Assembly (NCBI RefSeq): GCF_030689025.1
Contig: NZ_JAUYWA010000017.1
Span: 1-64,000, forward strand
Length of the DNA stretch: 64,000 nucleotides
Origin: Oceanobacter sp. 1_MG-2023
GTDB taxonomy: Bacteria; Pseudomonadota; Gammaproteobacteria; Pseudomonadales; Oceanobacteraceae
Direction: 5' to 3'
Below are positions 36,002-47,612 of the stretch, piece after piece. A program made the position numbers and the translations under genes. Below the pieces are notes generated by a model. The model saw only the letters and a list, made by a program, of their open reading frames with translations. It did not search any database and was not told the DNA's origin. Position 1 is the stretch's first letter. Every line of letters starts with the position of its first letter.

Positions 36002-36772
36002 TCAGACCGATGTCCGCTCATTGTTATCCTCAGGTAAGGTTGCGGCGAGCAACTCCGGTAGCTGTGCTTGCCACTGGAAGCGCTGCACCAGTGACCACCA
36101 GACGTTATCCAGCGGAGCAGTAAACACCAGTGGCTGTTGTGTGACAGGGTGTGTCATATGGAGTTGCCAGGCGTGGAGCAACAAGCGTCCGGCATTGAGA
36201 TGGTCACGAAAGTAGCGACTGTGACGCCCCTTGCCATAACGGGCATCACAAATAATAGGGTGGCTCAGATGTTTCAGGTGACGGCGAATCTGATGCTTGC
36301 GCCCGGTTTTCGGCATGGCTTCAACCAGTGAGTAACGGGATTGCGGATACTTGTCGATCTCGACATCCAGCTCGACGGTGGCCAATAAACGGAAGTCGGT
36401 AATGGCTTCTTGTGGTGGTTTTATTACTGGCTGTTTGGCGTATTTATCAATCGGCGGACTCATGGCGTAGTCGAGGTGTACATACTCGGGCATATAACCA
36501 CGCACAATCGCCAGGTAGCGTTTATCGATCACACGTTCCCGCCATTGATCAGCAATTTGGCTGGCAATCTCACTGGAAAGTGCAAACACCAGAACCCCGG
36601 ACGTTGGTTTGTCCAGCCGATGCACCGGATAAACCCGCTGACCTAGCTGGTTGCGCAGTAGCTGCAAGACAAAACGGGTTTCGTGGCGGTCAATATCACT
36701 GCGATGTACCAGCAAGCCACTGGGTTTGTTAATGGCCACCAAATGGTCATCAAGATAAAGAATATCGAGCAA
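36002..36772 (-). CDS. truC: tRNA pseudouridine-65 synthase, RluA family
   Basis: Isomerises uridine 65 in tRNA. 256 aa. The catalytic aspartate is in VYPVHRLDKPTSGVLVFAL. The opening MLDILYLDDHLVAINKPSGL and the block PKTGRKHQIRRHLKHLSHPI follow E. coli TruC closely, including the lack of an S4 domain. It is a single gene, convergent with dsbC across the DnaA-box block. Other RluA-family specificities are less likely given the TruC-like N-terminus. Confidence 0.88.
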   Translation of the reverse strand: MLDILYLDDHLVAINKPSGLLVHRSDIDRHETRFVLQLLRNQLGQRVYPVHRLDKPTSGVLVFALSSEIASQIADQWRERVIDKRYLAIVRGYMPEYVHLDYAMSPPIDKYAKQPVIKPPQEAITDFRLLATVELDVEIDKYPQSRYSLVEAMPKTGRKHQIRRHLKHLSHPIICDARYGKGRHSRYFRDHLNAGRLLLHAWQLHMTHPVTQQPLVFTAPLDNVWWSLVQRFQWQAQLPELLAATLPEDNNERTSV

Positions 36773-37039
36773 AATAATCGTTTAACCTCTGGCATCGGAT
36801 TAAGCAGGTGGGGTGGTGTTGGACTGTAGCGGAATCGGAATCGACCGGCTACTGGCACCGAAAGCTGGCGCTGCGCCAGGTCAGTACACCATTTGTATCT
36901 GCTGGAATAGGGAACAACCCTGTTATTGTCAGACGATTTGGGGTTTTGCTGATGGCACGGTGGCGAAATAAAGTGCTTCGGCTGGTATTCTTGCCACTGG
37001 CAGCAGTTGTGCTTTGCTGGAGCATTTAAAGGAGCAAGA

Positions 37040-38635
37040 ATGGATTTTGTCTGGATTCTGGTGGCATTTTTATGTGGCTTTGTCGTCAAGCAGGTAGGCA
37101 TGCCACCATTGGTAGGGTATTTGTTGGCCGGGTTTGGGTTGAATGCCGTGGGTATGGAACCGGATTCGGTCTTGAACCGGCTAGCGGATCTGGGCATTAC
37201 CCTGATGCTGTTTACCATTGGCCTGAAGCTGAACGTCAAGGCGTTGTTAAAAACCGAAGTATGGGCAACCAGTGTGCTGCATACCAGTCTCTGGACGTTA
37301 CTGCTGGTGGGGGTGGTGTCTTTGCTGGGATGGCTGGGTATCAGCCATTATCTGGAAATTCCCTGGCAGACTCAGGCGTTGATCGGTTTTGCCCTGAGTT
37401 TTTCTTCGACCGTTTGTGTTATCAAGATGCTGGAAGAGGCCTCTGAGCTGAAAGCCCGCCATGGCAAGATTGTGGTCGGGATTCTGGTCATTCAGGATAT
37501 TGTTGCGGTTATTTTCCTGGTGGCCTCAACTGGCAAGATTCCATCGATCATGGCGTTTGGTTTGCTGGGCTTATGGCTGCTGAAACCCATGCTGCATCGT
37601 CTGGTCAGCCGGGTTGGTCACGATGAGTTATTGCCTTTGTTGGGCTTCTTTCTGGCGTTGGGGGGATCGGAGCTGTTCTCGCTGGTGCATATGAAAGGTG
37701 ATCTGGGGGCTTTGTTGATCGGTGTGCTGCTGGCTTCTCACAGCAAGTCGGTTGAAATCTACAAGGCATTGATGGGGTTCAAGGATCTATTCCTGATCGG
37801 GTTCTTTCTGTCGATCGGCTTTACCGCCTTGCCAACCCTCGATATGGCCTTGCCGGTGCTGCTGTTAACCTCATTGTTGATCGTGAAGTTCGGTCTGTTT
37901 TTTGTCCTGATGCTGAAATTCAAGATTTCAGGACGGACGTCATATCTGAGTGCTCTGGCGTTAACCAACTTCAGCGAGTTCGGACTGATTGTGGCGCACC
38001 TGAGCGTGGACAATGGCTGGTTGAGTAACGACTGGCTGGTGATTCTGGCGGTTTCCATGTCGCTATCGTTTGTACTCAGTACTGCCGTGTATCGCCGCGC
38101 CCACCATATTTATGCGCGGCGCAAGGAACAGATCAACCGTTATGAGCGCCCGGGAGCGCACTCAACCTACGAAACGCCGGTACAGGCCGAGGTGCTTATT
38201 CTGGGCATGGGACGGGTTGGCAAGGGCGCTTACCGTGCGATGGAAGCTGAGTATGGCAACCGTATCTGTGGGGTGGAGTCTGACCCTGAACGTATCGCCT
38301 ATCTGAAAAGTAAAGGCCTGAACGTGGTGGTCGGAGATGCGGACGATATGGAGTTCTGGGAAAGTATTGGCGCTGCTCGTAACGATATCCGTCTGGTGAT
38401 GATGGCGTTACCGGCACAACTGGAAATGAAGAGCACGCTGGAGATGCTGCGCCTGTCCGGTTATACCGGCAAGATTTCTGCCGTGGCCCGTTACGACGAT
38501 GAATGCCAGGAGCTGATCGACCTGGGAGTGGATGTCGTCTTTAACTACTATCTGGAAGTCGGTGCCGGTTTTGCGGCAGAAAGCCGTCATTTACTGGAAG
38601 AACCCGCCTCCGAGCCGGAACCCGCCAACGCATAG
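37040..38635 (+). CDS. CPA2 cation:proton antiporter with RCK domain (KefC/YbaL-like)
   Basis: 531-aa inner-membrane antiporter exchanging K+ or Na+ for protons. About 12 hydrophobic segments (residues 1-375) show the Kef signatures MPPLVGYLLAGFGLNAVGM and LSFSSTVCVIKMLEE. A cytoplasmic RCK_N/TrkA-N domain (about 400-515) has the nucleotide-binding VLILGMGRVGKGAYRAME. No TrkA-C domain follows. AAAGGAG lies six bases before the ATG; 11 upstream codons are in frame but lack a ribosome-binding site. Its 3' end overlaps the convergent LOG gene by 49 bases. Confidence 0.9.
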   Translation: MDFVWILVAFLCGFVVKQVGMPPLVGYLLAGFGLNAVGMEPDSVLNRLADLGITLMLFTIGLKLNVKALLKTEVWATSVLHTSLWTLLLVGVVSLLGWLGISHYLEIPWQTQALIGFALSFSSTVCVIKMLEEASELKARHGKIVVGILVIQDIVAVIFLVASTGKIPSIMAFGLLGLWLLKPMLHRLVSRVGHDELLPLLGFFLALGGSELFSLVHMKGDLGALLIGVLLASHSKSVEIYKALMGFKDLFLIGFFLSIGFTALPTLDMALPVLLLTSLLIVKFGLFFVLMLKFKISGRTSYLSALALTNFSEFGLIVAHLSVDNGWLSNDWLVILAVSMSLSFVLSTAVYRRAHHIYARRKEQINRYERPGAHSTYETPVQAEVLILGMGRVGKGAYRAMEAEYGNRICGVESDPERIAYLKSKGLNVVVGDADDMEFWESIGAARNDIRLVMMALPAQLEMKSTLEMLRLSGYTGKISAVARYDDECQELIDLGVDVVFNYYLEVGAGFAAESRHLLEEPASEPEPANA

Positions 38636-39165
38636 TGCTCAAGCTGTTGCAGCAAGAGGGCTGGTTCGCTGGCCCGCAACAGTTCTCCGCTTTGATGGGC
38701 AAATCCTTGCTGGCGAATATGCGTCAGCAAGTCAAAAAACGGCTGCCAGAACTGGTCAACATCAAAACAGGCACAAGGCTTGTTGTGATCACCGATGTTG
38801 GCCCAACACCAGACTTCGACCAATTCATCCAGGGTGCCGATACCACCAGGTAAAGCCACAAAGGCATCGGCCAGATCGGCCATCAGTGCCTTACGTTCGT
38901 GCATGCTGTGTACGTGGTGTATTTGTGTCAGACCGGTGTGGATTTTTTCCTGTTGCCCGAGTACCCCAGGCATAACACCAATCACTTCCCCACCGGCTGC
39001 CAGCGCCGCATTGGCGACTATTCCCATCAGCCCTGATTGACTGCCACCATAGACAATGCCAATGCCTTGCTGGGCGAGAAAAGTGGCTAATGTTGTTGCG
39101 GCAGCGGCATAGGCCGGGTCATTCCCCAGGCGGGAACCACAATAAATAGCAACACGTTTGATCAT
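38587..39165 (-). CDS. LOG family protein (nucleoside monophosphate phosphoribohydrolase-like)
   Basis: 192-aa Rossmann-fold protein of the TIGR00730/LOG family, which cleaves the N-glycosidic bond of nucleoside 5'-monophosphates, in plants and some bacteria releasing cytokinin. The active-site motif PGGIGTLDELVEVW and the dinucleotide-like GIVYGGSQSGLMGIVANAAL are present. Bacterial members may act on AMP or damaged nucleotides. It converges with and overlaps the antiporter gene. Confidence 0.9.
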   Translation of the reverse strand: MIKRVAIYCGSRLGNDPAYAAAATTLATFLAQQGIGIVYGGSQSGLMGIVANAALAAGGEVIGVMPGVLGQQEKIHTGLTQIHHVHSMHERKALMADLADAFVALPGGIGTLDELVEVWCWANIGDHNKPCACFDVDQFWQPFFDLLTHIRQQGFAHQSGELLRASEPALLLQQLEHYALAGSGSEAGSSSK

Positions 39166-39271
39166 CTTGATATCCGGTAAAAAATTCGGCTACAGCATAC
39201 GTCTCTGACGCTGGCTGTCATCTGCTTATCGCTGGGCAGCGGCCATCGACAGCCTGAAAAAACCGTTTGGT

Positions 39272-39294
39272 ACATGCGGGCTTATCAGCCCGCT
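39272..39294 (-). terminator. Weak hairpin after the PhoH-like gene
   Basis: GCGGGC and GCCCGC form a 6-bp stem with a six-base loop about 30 bases past the stop codon. On the minus strand the T run appears only 12 bases later, so terminator strength is doubtful. Confidence 0.3.
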
Positions 39295-39325
39295 GTCCTG
39301 CTGTATATGATGGTGGAAAGACCCA

Positions 39326-40705
39326 TCAGAGATGGGTTTCTGCATATTCCGCCAGAGGCGAACGCGGCGACCCTTGCAGATGAATGGTACCGCCCTGGTC
39401 AAAGGCCTTGAAGCGCTCTATCAGATAGGTCAAGCCAGAACTGACAGGGGTCAGGTATGGCGTGTCGATCTGGGCGAGATTACCCAGACAGACCACCTTG
39501 CTGCCGGAACCTGCGCGGGTAATGATGGTTTTCATTTGGTGAGGGGTCAGGTTCTGGCATTCATCGATCAGGATCAGGCTGTGCTGGAAGCTGCGGCCAC
39601 GAATATAGTTCAGCGATTTGAACTGCAACGGTACTTTTTGCAAAATATAATCGACGCTGCTGGTGGCGTGCTCATCTTCGTAATGCAGGGCTTCAAGGTT
39701 ATCGGTGATGGCGCCGAGCCATGGCTCCATTTTTTCCGCCTCGGTGCCGGGCAAATAACCAATATCCTCGTCCAGACCTCGGGTGCTGCGGGTGGCGATA
39801 ATCCGGCGAAACTGCTGGGTGGCGACGGTCATTTCAATGGCGGCGGCCAGTGCCAGAATGGTTTTGCCGGAACCGGCCTGACCACTGAGCGTTACCAGCG
39901 AGACCGACGGATCGAGCAACAGATGTAATGCCAGCGCCTGGGGCAGGTCCCGTGGACGCAGTCCCCAGGCTACCTGAGACATCAGTTGCTCCACCGGCAA
40001 GTCGTGCAATACCGCCATGTCGTTGTCCAGATCCACCACCTTGCCGACAAAGCCGCTTTCATCAAGGATAAAATGATTGAGATACAGTTCGTCAGGCAAA
40101 TGGCCTCGCGGAATACGGTGGAAAGTCCCGGTGGCATCATGGAAGCTGTTGACCTGGGTCTGGCTGTCCCAGAATGAATCGGCATAGGTGTGGTAGCCGG
40201 TTTCCAGCAGCGACACATCCGACAGCATCTGGTCGTTCTGATAGTCCTGTGCACCGATACCACAGCCCCGTGCCTTGAGGCGCATATTGATGTCTTTGGT
40301 GATCAGAATAATGTCGCGGTGGGGAGATTTTTCCTGCAGAGCGATCAGGCCATTGATGATTTTGTTGTCGTTCATCTCCCGGGATAAGGGCGCGTGACGG
40401 CTATCAAAGGTATCCAGCAGAATGGAAAACGAACCGAGTGACTTGCCATCGGCCCGCTTTATCGGTACTCCTTTGGCAATCTCGGTCGGGCTGGCTTTGC
40501 CAATAATACGATCAATTTGTCGTATCGCTTCCCGGCAATCGGTGGCGATGGCAGCTTTGCCCATTTTCAGCTTGTCGAGTTCTTCCAGTACCGTCATGGG
40601 AATAACGACCTGGTGTTCTTCAAATTGATGAATGGCACTGGGGTCGTGAATCAGCACGTTGGTATCCAGAACATACAGCTTGGTAGCAGTTTTGCGCGCG
40701 GCCAT
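39326..40705 (-). CDS. PIN-PhoH fusion ATPase (YlaK-like)
   Basis: 459 aa. The N-terminal PIN nuclease domain (about 8-150) has the metal-binding aspartates in YVLDTNVLIHDPSA and later acidic positions (ILITKDINMRLKARG). The C-terminal PhoH ATPase domain (about 255-455) has Walker A GQAGSGKTILALAAA and Walker B-like SLILIDECQNLTP. Such fusions are thought to be RNA helicase-nucleases; PhoH2 of mycobacteria unwinds and cuts RNA. AGGAGAG lies seven bases before the ATG. The gene stands alone and is not part of a toxin-antitoxin pair here. Confidence 0.9.
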   Translation of the reverse strand: MAARKTATKLYVLDTNVLIHDPSAIHQFEEHQVVIPMTVLEELDKLKMGKAAIATDCREAIRQIDRIIGKASPTEIAKGVPIKRADGKSLGSFSILLDTFDSRHAPLSREMNDNKIINGLIALQEKSPHRDIILITKDINMRLKARGCGIGAQDYQNDQMLSDVSLLETGYHTYADSFWDSQTQVNSFHDATGTFHRIPRGHLPDELYLNHFILDESGFVGKVVDLDNDMAVLHDLPVEQLMSQVAWGLRPRDLPQALALHLLLDPSVSLVTLSGQAGSGKTILALAAAIEMTVATQQFRRIIATRSTRGLDEDIGYLPGTEAEKMEPWLGAITDNLEALHYEDEHATSSVDYILQKVPLQFKSLNYIRGRSFQHSLILIDECQNLTPHQMKTIITRAGSGSKVVCLGNLAQIDTPYLTPVSSGLTYLIERFKAFDQGGTIHLQGSPRSPLAEYAETHL

Positions 40706-42287
<1,582 letters not shown>

Positions 42288-42295
42288 AACGATCA

Positions 42296-42340
42296 ACCCG
42301 TTCTGTGATTTGGCCAGTGAGGCCAATATCCCGAACGGGT
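42296..42340 (+). terminator. Nested hairpin after trxB
   Basis: ACCCGTTC/GAACGGGT (8 bp) encloses TTGGCC/GGCCAA (6 bp), nine bases past the trxB stop. It lacks a T run, so it may protect the mRNA 3' end rather than terminate by itself. Confidence 0.4.
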
Positions 42341-42576
42341 GCCATTTTCTGCCAACGGGTACTGCTTCCAGTAATTATTACTATTCTTTATTGGTAGCTG
42401 CGTTGATAAACTCTAAAAGCGAACAGTCGGTAGCGGAGCATGGCCGCTGAGAAATATTGTAGCCCCTGACTGATTGATTATATTCTGTACATTTCCTGTG
42501 CGAACGTTATACAGTTGTTGTACGGAAATATAATAATATGTCTGCACACGCGTGGACGTTCAGGGAGTAAAAGCAG

Positions 42577-45500
42577 ATGGTCCGTAAACATGTTTTTCTG
42601 TCGCTGCTACTGGTTTCCGTGGTGACGGCTGTCACCGGATGGGGGATTACCTCCATCTGGAACGAGCGGATTGTTTACGACAAGCAACGCCATGAAGAAC
42701 GGCAGGTGCAGCTGGTCAGTTCACAGCTGTCTGGATATATGGCCAACACCGGCGATTTGTTACGTTCTCTGGCCCAGGAGCCAGCCCTGAAGGCCGCCTT
42801 GGCGCAAGAGGATGCCAACACCCGGATGTCAGACATTCTGTTTGGCGTCGCCAACCGACACATCTCTTATTATCAGGCCCGATGGATAGATGAAAAGGGT
42901 ATTGAACGGGTGCGCTTGCAGCGCTTTGGCCGCAGTATCCAGCATGTTCCCACCGCCAAGTTGCAAGACAAATCAAATCGTTACTACTTCCAGGATGCCA
43001 TCAAGGTATCGGCTGGCAGTGTGTATTTTTCCCCTATCGATCTGAACGTGGAGTACGGCGAAGTCGAACGGCCGTTCCGGCCCATGATCCGGGCCGCCAC
43101 TCGGGTATTTGATAGCACAGGCAAAGATCGTGGCATTGTGATCATTAATGACAGCCTGACCCCGATGTTTGAATGGTTGGAACACAGTACCGCCCACAAC
43201 TCATTGTTAATGGCCAATCGTAACGGCGACTGGCTAAAAGGCTTCAATCCCCAGGATGAATGGGGCTTTATGTTTGGCAACCCCAAACGCATCCGGGACA
43301 GTTCGGAGGCCGCCTGGCGCGCCATGGAGCAGCAAGTATCCGGTACCCTGGTGGAGCCTGAAGGCATCTGGATTTGGGATGTCGCCGATATCGGTGAGCG
43401 GCAATGGGGTGATTCGGACGCGATGGATTATCGCCATGCCCCCAAACTGATATTGGTCAGTTTTATTTCCAGTGAAGAGCAGGCACAACTGGTCAGTAAC
43501 GAGAGCCTCTATGTCTGGATTGGATGTATCTCGGTCGGGATAGTGATCTGGGATCTGTTGCTGGCCTTTATGTATTTTCGTCATCGCCATGCCAATGTCG
43601 CTCTGCAGCTACAGGAGTCGGAGCGTCTGCGTGATATGTCAGCCGATCTCACCCACGCACGTGCCCAGGCACAGAATCTGGTTAATGGTAATGTCAATGG
43701 CATCCTGATTGTGGATGGTAACGGCCTGATTCTGATGACCAACCCGGCTCTGGATGAGCTGTTTGGATACCATAAAGGGGAGCTGCTTGGTCAACCGATG
43801 GAGATCCTGGCACCGGACAACGAGATGCTGTTTTATCCGGACCCATCCACGGCGGATATCGGCCAGTCCGGGCGTCGAACAATGGCCAAGAACAAGCATA
43901 TCCACGGCAAGCATCGTGATGGCCATCTGATTGACGTGGAGATCAGCCTTAGCCCGGTAGAGTCTGATGATGGCATCCGGGTATCCGCGACGGTTGTCGA
44001 CATCACTGATCGTCTGGAAAAGGAAAAACGGCTGCGTCACTACGCCAGTGCTTTCCGGGAAGCGGGAGAAGCCATGGTAATCACCGATGCCCACTGGAAA
44101 GTGGAACACGTCAATAGCATGTTTACCCGCTTGTGCGGGCTGTCGGAAGAGAAGGTTACCGGTGCCACCCCGGATATCTTTTTACTGGAGCGAATGGAGC
44201 CTGGCGGCCTGTCATTACAGCAATACGTCGAAGATGCCGATCATTGGGGAGGAGAGTGGCAAGCCTTGACCCTGTCGGGAGCGCTGTGTCCGGTCCGCTT
44301 GTCGATCAGCAGTGTGCGTGATATCAGAGGGCGTCGAAGCCATTATGTATTTTCTTTTGCTGATATCAGCGAAATTCGTGATGCCTATGTCCAGCTGGAG
44401 CATCAAGCCTACCATGATGCCCTGACAGGCTTGCCCAATCGGGTGATGTTGCAGGAATCGATCGATGCCGCCATCAGCCGCGCCAAACGGCACCGGGAAA
44501 AATTTGCCCTGCTGTTTATTGATCTCGACAATTTCAAATACATCAATGATGGCCTGGGGCACCGGGCCGGTGATCAATTACTGAAGCAAGTCGCGGATGC
44601 CTTGAAAGAAGAGTTACGGGGTGAAGATGTGGTGGCTCGCCTGGGTGGCGATGAATTTGTTGTGTTGCTGGAAGGTATTGGTCAGGCCGATGCCGCCCGG
44701 GCAGTATTGAGCAAGCTGACCCGACGTTTGTCGTCGGCTTTTGTGATCGAAAATGATTCCGTGCGAGTGACTGCCAGCATCGGTATCTGTATTTATCCGG
44801 ATGATGGCTGTGATGCGGCAACACTGTTGCGCAAGAGTGATATGGCCATGTATCAAGCCAAGGAGTCTGGCAAAAACCGTTGTTTCTTCTTTAACGAAGA
44901 TACCGATTCGATGTCGCGGGATATTCTGAAAACCGAATATCAGTTGCATCGGGCTATCCAGGAAAACGAGCTGAAGCTTGTCTATCAGCCGCAGGTGGAT
45001 ACCAGAACGGGTCAACTGCAGGGCGTAGAAGCGCTGGTACGTTGGCAGCATCCTGAGCGCGGTGAAATCTCACCGGAAGAATTTTTACCCGTCGCCGAAA
45101 AAATGGGCCTGATGGCCGAGCTGGAAAACTGGGTTGTGCGCACCGCCAGCCAACAAGCCATGGATTGGAACAACTCCGGGGTTATTTACGGCAAGATGGC
45201 CATCAACCTGTCCGGTGGTTTTCTCAAACGCCCGGAATTTGCGACCGACGTTATGGCCATGATCGAAGAAAGCGGCTGTACCGCGAGTAATATCGAGCTG
45301 GAAATCACCGAAGGATTTATCCTGCACGGCGCTACCCAGGTGATTCGGCAGCTGCACCGGTTGAAAGAAAACGGCTATAGCCTGGCGATGGATGATTTTG
45401 GTACGGGTTATTCCTCGTTGTCGTATTTGCGCAAGCTTCCTATTGATAAGCTCAAGATCGACAAGCAGTTTATCAAGGATATTGTGGATGATGATGGCAG

Positions 45501-45696
45501 CCAGAAAATTGTCTCTGCCGTGATCGCGATGGCCAAAAGCCTTGGTATGACCGTAACTGCCGAAGGTGTAGAAACCCGAATGCAGGCGGAAATCCTGCGC
45601 TTCAAGGAGTGCGATCAGTTGCAGGGGTTCTTGTTTGAACGCCCCATGCCCGCCAAAGAGCTCGAACGCTTGCATCCGCCAACTGGCACCGGATAA
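42577..45696 (+). CDS. Membrane PAS-GGDEF-EAL cyclic-di-GMP enzyme
   Basis: 1039 aa. A transmembrane helix at the N-terminus (residues 5-24), a large periplasmic sensor region (to about 305), a second helix (LYVWIGCISVGIVIWDLLLA), two PAS domains (about 360-480 and 485-605), then GGDEF and EAL domains. Both output sites are intact: RLGGDEFVV (GGDEF near residue 690) and VEALVRWQHPERGEISPEEF (EAL near 818), with DDFGTGYSSLSYLRKLP downstream. It can be a diguanylate cyclase, a phosphodiesterase or both, depending on the signal; the EAL residues suggest active hydrolysis. Transcribed alone from an AT-rich upstream region. It contrasts with the two degenerate GGDEF proteins earlier in the window. 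Confidence 0.93.
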   Translation: MVRKHVFLSLLLVSVVTAVTGWGITSIWNERIVYDKQRHEERQVQLVSSQLSGYMANTGDLLRSLAQEPALKAALAQEDANTRMSDILFGVANRHISYYQARWIDEKGIERVRLQRFGRSIQHVPTAKLQDKSNRYYFQDAIKVSAGSVYFSPIDLNVEYGEVERPFRPMIRAATRVFDSTGKDRGIVIINDSLTPMFEWLEHSTAHNSLLMANRNGDWLKGFNPQDEWGFMFGNPKRIRDSSEAAWRAMEQQVSGTLVEPEGIWIWDVADIGERQWGDSDAMDYRHAPKLILVSFISSEEQAQLVSNESLYVWIGCISVGIVIWDLLLAFMYFRHRHANVALQLQESERLRDMSADLTHARAQAQNLVNGNVNGILIVDGNGLILMTNPALDELFGYHKGELLGQPMEILAPDNEMLFYPDPSTADIGQSGRRTMAKNKHIHGKHRDGHLIDVEISLSPVESDDGIRVSATVVDITDRLEKEKRLRHYASAFREAGEAMVITDAHWKVEHVNSMFTRLCGLSEEKVTGATPDIFLLERMEPGGLSLQQYVEDADHWGGEWQALTLSGALCPVRLSISSVRDIRGRRSHYVFSFADISEIRDAYVQLEHQAYHDALTGLPNRVMLQESIDAAISRAKRHREKFALLFIDLDNFKYINDGLGHRAGDQLLKQVADALKEELRGEDVVARLGGDEFVVLLEGIGQADAARAVLSKLTRRLSSAFVIENDSVRVTASIGICIYPDDGCDAATLLRKSDMAMYQAKESGKNRCFFFNEDTDSMSRDILKTEYQLHRAIQENELKLVYQPQVDTRTGQLQGVEALVRWQHPERGEISPEEFLPVAEKMGLMAELENWVVRTASQQAMDWNNSGVIYGKMAINLSGGFLKRPEFATDVMAMIEESGCTASNIELEITEGFILHGATQVIRQLHRLKENGYSLAMDDFGTGYSSLSYLRKLPIDKLKIDKQFIKDIVDDDGSQKIVSAVIAMAKSLGMTVTAEGVETRMQAEILRFKECDQLQGFLFERPMPAKELERLHPPTGTG

Positions 45697-45879
45697 GCAT
45701 AACGGATATGAGACCGGGCCAACGGATACGGACAGAGCCGATTAACGACACGGACAGAGCCGGTTTTAAAGATTCAATCAACAGGGATGGAGCCAGACCA
45801 ATAGACACAGAAGGTGGTATTGGTCACGGCAAGCAATGATTCAAACGGACGCAACCGTCCGTTATTCTGAATCCGATCA
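45697..45879. other. Intergenic stretch with short repeats and a terminator
   Basis: AACGGATA occurs twice and ACGGACAGAGCCG twice within the first ~70 bases. No gene is seen. Confidence 0.4.
45844..45867. terminator. Terminator between the GGDEF-EAL gene and tonB
   Basis: AACGGACG and CGTCCGTT form a perfect 8-bp stem with a four-base loop between the two convergent genes. The trailing T content is weak on both sides. Confidence 0.5.
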
Positions 45880-46734
45880 TTACCGGTAGGAGTTAATCAG
45901 CGAATAGTCGACTGGAATTACCAGCGGCAAGGTGCTTCTTTCCGGGTAAAAATCATCCGGGATGCCGGGTAATGGATTTGCTCGCGACAGCATTGCCAAA
46001 GCGGCCTTATCCAGGGCTGGATAACCTGACGACTCATAAATTCCAGAGCTGATTACCTGACCGTTACGATCGATCGTAAACTGCAACTTGACGACACCTT
46101 CCTGTTTCCGCCTTTTGGCAACCTTGGGATATTTCTGGAAACGGTTAAGCCAACGCTGAATACTGGCAATATAGTTTTGTGCCTGGCCTGGTGTGCCCCC
46201 GGCATGCTGTTGGTTGGAGTGGCCGGTTGCTTCTGCTGACGTGGTATCCGAGTTATTTTCCTTATTCTGCGAGTGTGCTGCTGCAGAAGGTGGCTGAGTG
46301 CTCGGCTCTGATTCGGTTTCTTCTTGCTCGGCTTCCTGCTCCGGTTCAACTTCTGGCTCTGGTTCCGGCTCGACTTCCGGTTCCGGTGTCAGCTCTTCCT
46401 GAGGTGCGACCTTGAACGTCGGAACCTCAGGTTCCGGCGCAGGTTCTGGCACCTTAATCACTTCTGGTTTCGGCTTGGGTTTTGGCTTCGGCTTGGGCTT
46501 GGGTTTTGGCTTCGGAGGTACTACCGGTTCTGGTTCTGGTTGCACCAGCCGTTCTGTGGCATTGGCGTAGCTGCCCAGCATACCCATATTGACATCGATA
46601 CCGGATTCACCGCTCGACATGGCGTCGCCTTCGGCAACGGCCGGCGTGTAAAACAGCAACATATAAACAGCCGAGGCATGCAAAGTAGCGGCGACGGTTA
46701 ATGCGCCCAGCCAGTGTTTTCGCGTCAGACTCAT
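45880..46734 (-). CDS. tonB: TonB energy transducer
   Basis: Couples the ExbBD proton motor to outer-membrane iron or substrate receptors. 284 aa: N-terminal anchor helix (about residues 8-30), a long Pro-rich periplasmic spacer with a run of Lys-Pro pairs (about 75-92) followed by Glu-Pro repeats (to about 140), and a C-terminal TonB domain (about 185-280; [40 protein letters not shown]). The basic-then-acidic Pro arms are usual for spanning the periplasm. It overlaps the second exbD by four bases. Confidence 0.94.
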   Translation of the reverse strand: MSLTRKHWLGALTVAATLHASAVYMLLFYTPAVAEGDAMSSGESGIDVNMGMLGSYANATERLVQPEPEPVVPPKPKPKPKPKPKPKPKPEVIKVPEPAPEPEVPTFKVAPQEELTPEPEVEPEPEPEVEPEQEAEQEETESEPSTQPPSAAAHSQNKENNSDTTSAEATGHSNQQHAGGTPGQAQNYIASIQRWLNRFQKYPKVAKRRKQEGVVKLQFTIDRNGQVISSGIYESSGYPALDKAALAMLSRANPLPGIPDDFYPERSTLPLVIPVDYSLINSYR

Positions 46735-47153
46735 GAGTTTCCTTCCGGTGCTTCAGCGTACAGGCGTACCGACTGGAATGAGTACTGGCGCAGCACCGCC
46801 ATCGCTTGCTCCAGGGAGGCAGCTGTCGCTCGTTGGTCGGCAAAAATCCCGACCGATATGGCGGCATGATCACTCAGAGCCTGTAGTCGGGTCGCCAGCT
46901 CTTCTGGTGTGCAAGGCGTACCATCCAGAGTCAAGGTTCCTTGTTGCGCCACTTCAAGCCGCATCTCTGAGTGGGCATCTTCTTCGTTCAGCAAGGCTTT
47001 GGGCAGTATCAGGTCGGCATTGGGCATGGCTTTGATTTGCCCGGCGACCATAAAAAAAATCAGCAATAAAAACACAATATTGATTAATGGAATCATATTG
47101 TCATCGCTATTTCGTGCCTTGCGGGCAGGAAGCAGAGTTGTATTTTGTAGCAT
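46731..47153 (-). CDS. exbD: ExbD/TolR family protein (second copy)
   Basis: 140 aa. One membrane helix (about residues 22-42, [20 protein letters not shown]) with the proton-relay Asp just before it ([14 protein letters not shown]), and a periplasmic domain. It starts six bases after the first exbD, so the operon carries two different ExbD-like subunits. The two copies share only the helix pattern, not close sequence, so they may have distinct partners or form a mixed complex. Confidence 0.9.
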   Translation of the reverse strand: MLQNTTLLPARKARNSDDNMIPLINIVFLLLIFFMVAGQIKAMPNADLILPKALLNEEDAHSEMRLEVAQQGTLTLDGTPCTPEELATRLQALSDHAAISVGIFADQRATAASLEQAMAVLRQYSFQSVRLYAEAPEGNS

Positions 47154-47159
47154 GGGGCC

Positions 47160-47612
47160 TTACTCCGGAGGCAGGTCTGAGTGACTGCTGGCAGCTGCCG
47201 CGTCGGTTTCATCGCCAGGTAATGTTTGCCCGAGTGTGACCGCAGGCAGATCCAGAGCGGACAAGGTGGTCATCACTTCTACAATACGCTGTACCTGAAT
47301 ATCAGCCTCTGGCAGCACAACCAGGCTGTTGCTGTGGTTCACCTGCTCCAGTGCTTGCTCCAGCGCGGTAAAGCGGGTGGGCTTGTCTTGCGCCAGCGTA
47401 ACGGCACCATCCTGATGAAGTACCAGTAACTGGGGGAGTTCTTCCGTTTCGGCCGGTTCGCTACTGGCTGACTGTGATGCCAGTGGCATCGTCAGCCACT
47501 GGGTAAAACTGGATGTCAGCATAAAAAACATCAGCAGAATAAACACCACATCAATCAGCGCAGTCAGGCTGATGGGACGAGCCCGGCGTGGCGTGATGGC
47601 CAGACTGCTCAT
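47160..47612 (-). CDS. exbD: ExbD/TolR family protein (first copy)
   Basis: 150 aa. N-terminal ITPRRARPISLTALIDVVFI has the conserved Asp at the start of the membrane helix (about residues 18-38), followed by a periplasmic domain with a low-complexity acidic stretch. It overlaps exbB by four bases. Together with ExbB it forms the proton-driven motor for TonB. Confidence 0.91.
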   Translation of the reverse strand: MSSLAITPRRARPISLTALIDVVFILLMFFMLTSSFTQWLTMPLASQSASSEPAETEELPQLLVLHQDGAVTLAQDKPTRFTALEQALEQVNHSNSLVVLPEADIQVQRIVEVMTTLSALDLPAVTLGQTLPGDETDAAAASSHSDLPPE

